64,000 nt of DNA from Isoetes taiwanensis (Eukaryota; Streptophyta; Lycopodiopsida; Isoetales; Isoetaceae): assembly GCA_021234155.1 (NCBI GenBank), contig JAJEKV010000031.1, positions 2,757,055 to 2,821,054 of the forward strand, read 5' to 3'. The notes beneath the pieces are model-generated. The model did no database searches, was not told the DNA's origin, and saw only the letters and a list, made by a program, of their open reading frames with translations. Of this stretch, positions 61,760 to 64,000 are shown piece by piece; the first letter of the stretch is position 1; every line of letters begins with the position of its first letter. A program made the position numbers and the translations under genes.

Positions 61760-61785
61760 TGCCCCCCAGTTTCGTGCGTACACCC
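61760..61785 (-). repeat. Right inverted block of the 17-kb element
   Basis: On the - strand: GGGTGTACGCACGAAACTGG then GGGGCA, preceded by AGTACGTATCAT. It aligns with 46234-46259 and its outward continuation with about eight differences in 37 bp. Confidence 0.6.
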
Positions 61786-62869
61786 ATGATACGTACTGTA
61801 TATAAAAAAACCGTCCAAATGACATTAGACCAATAGAATTGGTAATATTATACATTAAAAAAAATACATTATTATATATTATAGAATAGGTGTAAAAAAC
61901 ACATTAGAAGATTTTAGACATTGGGGAAATTATGGAATTGTAGTTATAAAGAAAAAAAAGCACATAATCTTCTTGCAAATAAAAACCCAAAACCCCTGCG
62001 TTTTCCCTCTCTTTCTTCTTACCCTGGCTGTTGAATCGGAATGGAGATGGAGATGCAGACCCACCTTTCTCCTTGTTTTGTCATGGTAGGAGGCAAACCT
62101 TCTCCTTAATACTTTAATAGTTTGTATTCATGCCAGGAAAGAAATACAGAGGTCAGCGGCGGTTAATAGCTTCAGATGCAACAAATGAGCAACAATTACT
62201 TGAATTTATTTGTCTGTGGGTGTAGATTGCAGACTAGAATATATAACTTTTGACCTTAGCATTCTATTCCACGCTTCCACAACTTCTCAGAGCACCATCT
62301 GTGCATGACTTGGCATTATACATACTTGAGGTTCTAGATAAACGTCAGCAATTACTGAGCCCTCAGTAGTCATTATCTCCGCGTGTCTAGTATCATCATT
62401 ACTGCAAAGGTTTTTCCCTTGAAAACCTTTCGAGGCAGGGGTTTTTTAATCCTAGTAGTAATGATTGTACTAGCCCATTGTATGGGTCCCATGACCTATT
62501 GGTCTCCGTGGACGTTAAAAAAACTATTCTATTCTATTCTATTAAATAGACATATTTTGGATTGAAAACTTTAGGAAATACTTAATTTTCTAAAGTAATA
62601 TACTCTGGTTCATTTTTTTAAACTTGAAGTTCTTCATACTAGTTGTTATTGCAACTATTTCAAGTGCAATGCAAGAAATAATAGTTCTAAAAATTATAAA
62701 AAGTACTTAACGTATAGTACGTAAAGTACGTATTTTATGTATTTAATAAGTATTTTATAAAACCAAAAAACGTATTTAAAGTACTTTTTAAATGAGAGGT
62801 ATGCATACGGTATTAATACGTTACGTACGTATAATACCCGTACCGTACTAAACGTACCTGACAACACTG
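61786..62869. other. Right arm of the 17-kb element with an inserted repeat
   Basis: The outer 170 bp (about 62700-62869) is full of TACGTA, GTACGTA and AATACGT motifs, as in the left arm. Positions 62270-62545 are a copy of the block near 36150-36410 (CACAACTTCTCAGAGCACC, TCATTACTGCAAAGGTTTTT, CCCTTGAAAACCTTTC) ending in a (TATTC)n tract, so this arm carries an insertion. Confidence 0.55.
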
Positions 62870-62877
62870 AACCTAAT
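62870..62877. repeat. Right 8-bp target duplication of the ~17-kb element
   Basis: AACCTAAT follows ACAACACTG directly. It matches AACGTAAT at 45806-45813 at seven of eight positions. Confidence 0.55.
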
Positions 62878-63467
62878 GCTAAGTCACTCGAGATAAGGTC
62901 TGAAATCAGCTTTTGATACCTTGCTGTCATGTCTTCTCTTTTTAAAATGATTGCTTTGTACTACCGAGCGATTTATCCTTTTCGACCCTTTGGGATTGGG
63001 CACTTCCTTTTCTTTCGCGAGTCCTTCTCCACACTATCTTCTTGCTTCTGCTCTTTCTTAACAGTAGACCTTTAGGATTTGCGCTCTCATTTTCTTTAAG
63101 GATGCCTTCGTTTTTGAAAGAGTCCATATATGAACCACCCACACATTTCTGGTCAATGTACCTCATATGCTGCTGTGCATAGTCTTCCTTTGATTGCTTT
63201 AGTTACATCCATACACCTTGAATTCAGTCCATGATAAAGGAAGATTGCTGAGTCTTCCTTTTGATTGCTCCAGTCACCCATATGCCAGCCCCAAAAAGCA
63301 AACACAACATCGAGCTGAAAAAGTCTTGAAGTTGATAAATGTTTTGTTGTTTGTGGGCCTTCATGACGGTACCTTCAGTCAATGGATCAAGATGCTTTGT
63401 GTTTTTTGTTGATAATTTCTCCCAAATAACATGGGATTCACAAAGAAAGAATCGGAGTATTTGATCA
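62878..63467. other. Spacer, nothing recognised
   Basis: A short imperfect repeat with CTTCCTTTGATTGCT / CTTCCTTTTGATTGCT lies near 63183 and 63253. No gene. Confidence 0.35.
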
Positions 63468-63829
<362 letters not shown>

Positions 63830-64000
63830 TATTTTAACGTCACGTAGGCAGCATCCAACTGGACATGTGACCACACACCACACTACATTGCTCGCCACTA
63901 GGCAGCATCCAACTGGACATGTGACCACACACCACATGTGACCACACACCACACGTAGTTTCTACCACTAGGTGTATGTCAAAGTCTTTCTCTCGTTAGT
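63830..64000. repeat. Short direct repeats after the microsatellite
   Basis: GGCAGCATCCAACTGGACAT plus GTGACCACACACCA occurs at about 63847 and 63901, and ATGTGACCACACACCAC recurs near 63935. CCACTAGGCAGC links this to the segment after the GATA tract at 54480. Confidence 0.7.

Larger units (their letters stand above)
45814..62869. mobile_element. ~17-kb DNA transposon with two convergent genes (candidate new family)
   Basis: The left end, CAGTGTTGTTTACGTA, and the right end, CAGTGTTGTCAGGTACG on the complementary strand, share nine terminal bases and are flanked by 8-bp repeats differing at one position. Both arms are dense in TACGTA-type motifs. A further imperfect inverted block of about 37 bp (AGTAYGTAT, GGGT..ACGCACG, TGGGGG.CA) lies about 290 bp before the transposase-like ATG and about 180 bp before the RING-gene ATG. 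The two genes point toward each other. Terminal CA..TG-type ends and 8-bp duplications occur in hAT and also in Zisupton-type elements. The protein does not look like a hAT transposase to me. Nested insertions and duplications enlarge the element. Confidence 0.6.

Overview
The window looks like TE-rich nuclear DNA from a land plant. The evidence is GT-AG introns in every recognisable gene, plant-type families (a SABATH methyltransferase, an omega-3 desaturase with eight coding exons, a CPYC glutaredoxin, PPR and receptor-kinase fragments), long AT-rich spacers and many microsatellites. I favour a seed-free plant or a gymnosperm, because the transposase-like families here are ones I do not associate with angiosperms. 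That placement is inference. No tRNA, rRNA or CRISPR array was seen.

Three genes look intact and host-like. A four-exon class I glutaredoxin lies at 8.8-9.8 kb on the + strand. A three-exon SABATH-type methyltransferase lies at 25.5-27.3 kb on the - strand. An eight-exon omega-3 fatty acid desaturase lies at 31.5-33.6 kb on the - strand. All of their splice junctions keep frame, and the last two have a TATA box just upstream of the first ATG. Between them are gene relics: a Ty3/gypsy integrase piece (10.5-11.06 kb), a receptor-kinase C-terminus (20.85-21.07 kb), exon-like pieces of an unidentified gene (43.7-44.2 kb) and a PPR fragment (63.5-63.7 kb).

The most interesting region is 45.8-62.9 kb. 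It can be read as one DNA transposon of about 17 kb. Its ends share a 9-bp inverted repeat, CAGTGTTGT, and it is flanked by nearly identical 8-bp direct repeats (AACGTAAT/AACCTAAT). Both arms are rich in TACGTA motifs and share a further imperfect inverted block of about 37 bp. Inside are two convergent multi-exon genes. The left gene encodes a Cys-rich protein with a D-x91-D-x39-E arrangement (motifs DFAENY, SDGCA, HGKGEHD), probably a transposase. It is broken by an in-frame TGA and by a MITE. The right gene, with an intact 760-codon frame, encodes a coiled-coil RING-H2-like protein with duplicated exon pairs. Two copies of one MITE family (ends CCCGGGGG, perfect 8-bp target duplications) sit inside this element, one in the left inverted block and one in the transposase exon.

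A second, unrelated transposase-like pseudogene (12.1-16.6 kb; motifs AEDET, HSSDGD, ACENFF) is broken by stops, frameshifts and a 182-bp tandem duplication. Other repeats include a Tourist-like MITE with TTA target duplication next to the glutaredoxin promoter, a 742-bp TIR element with internal minisatellites, a triplicated unit of about 2.4 kb (33.8-40.3 kb), a tandem array with tRNA-like A and B boxes (40.5-42.1 kb), a GATAA-rich satellite (30.3-31.1 kb) and about 3.8 kb of strongly purine-biased strand (51.1-54.9 kb).
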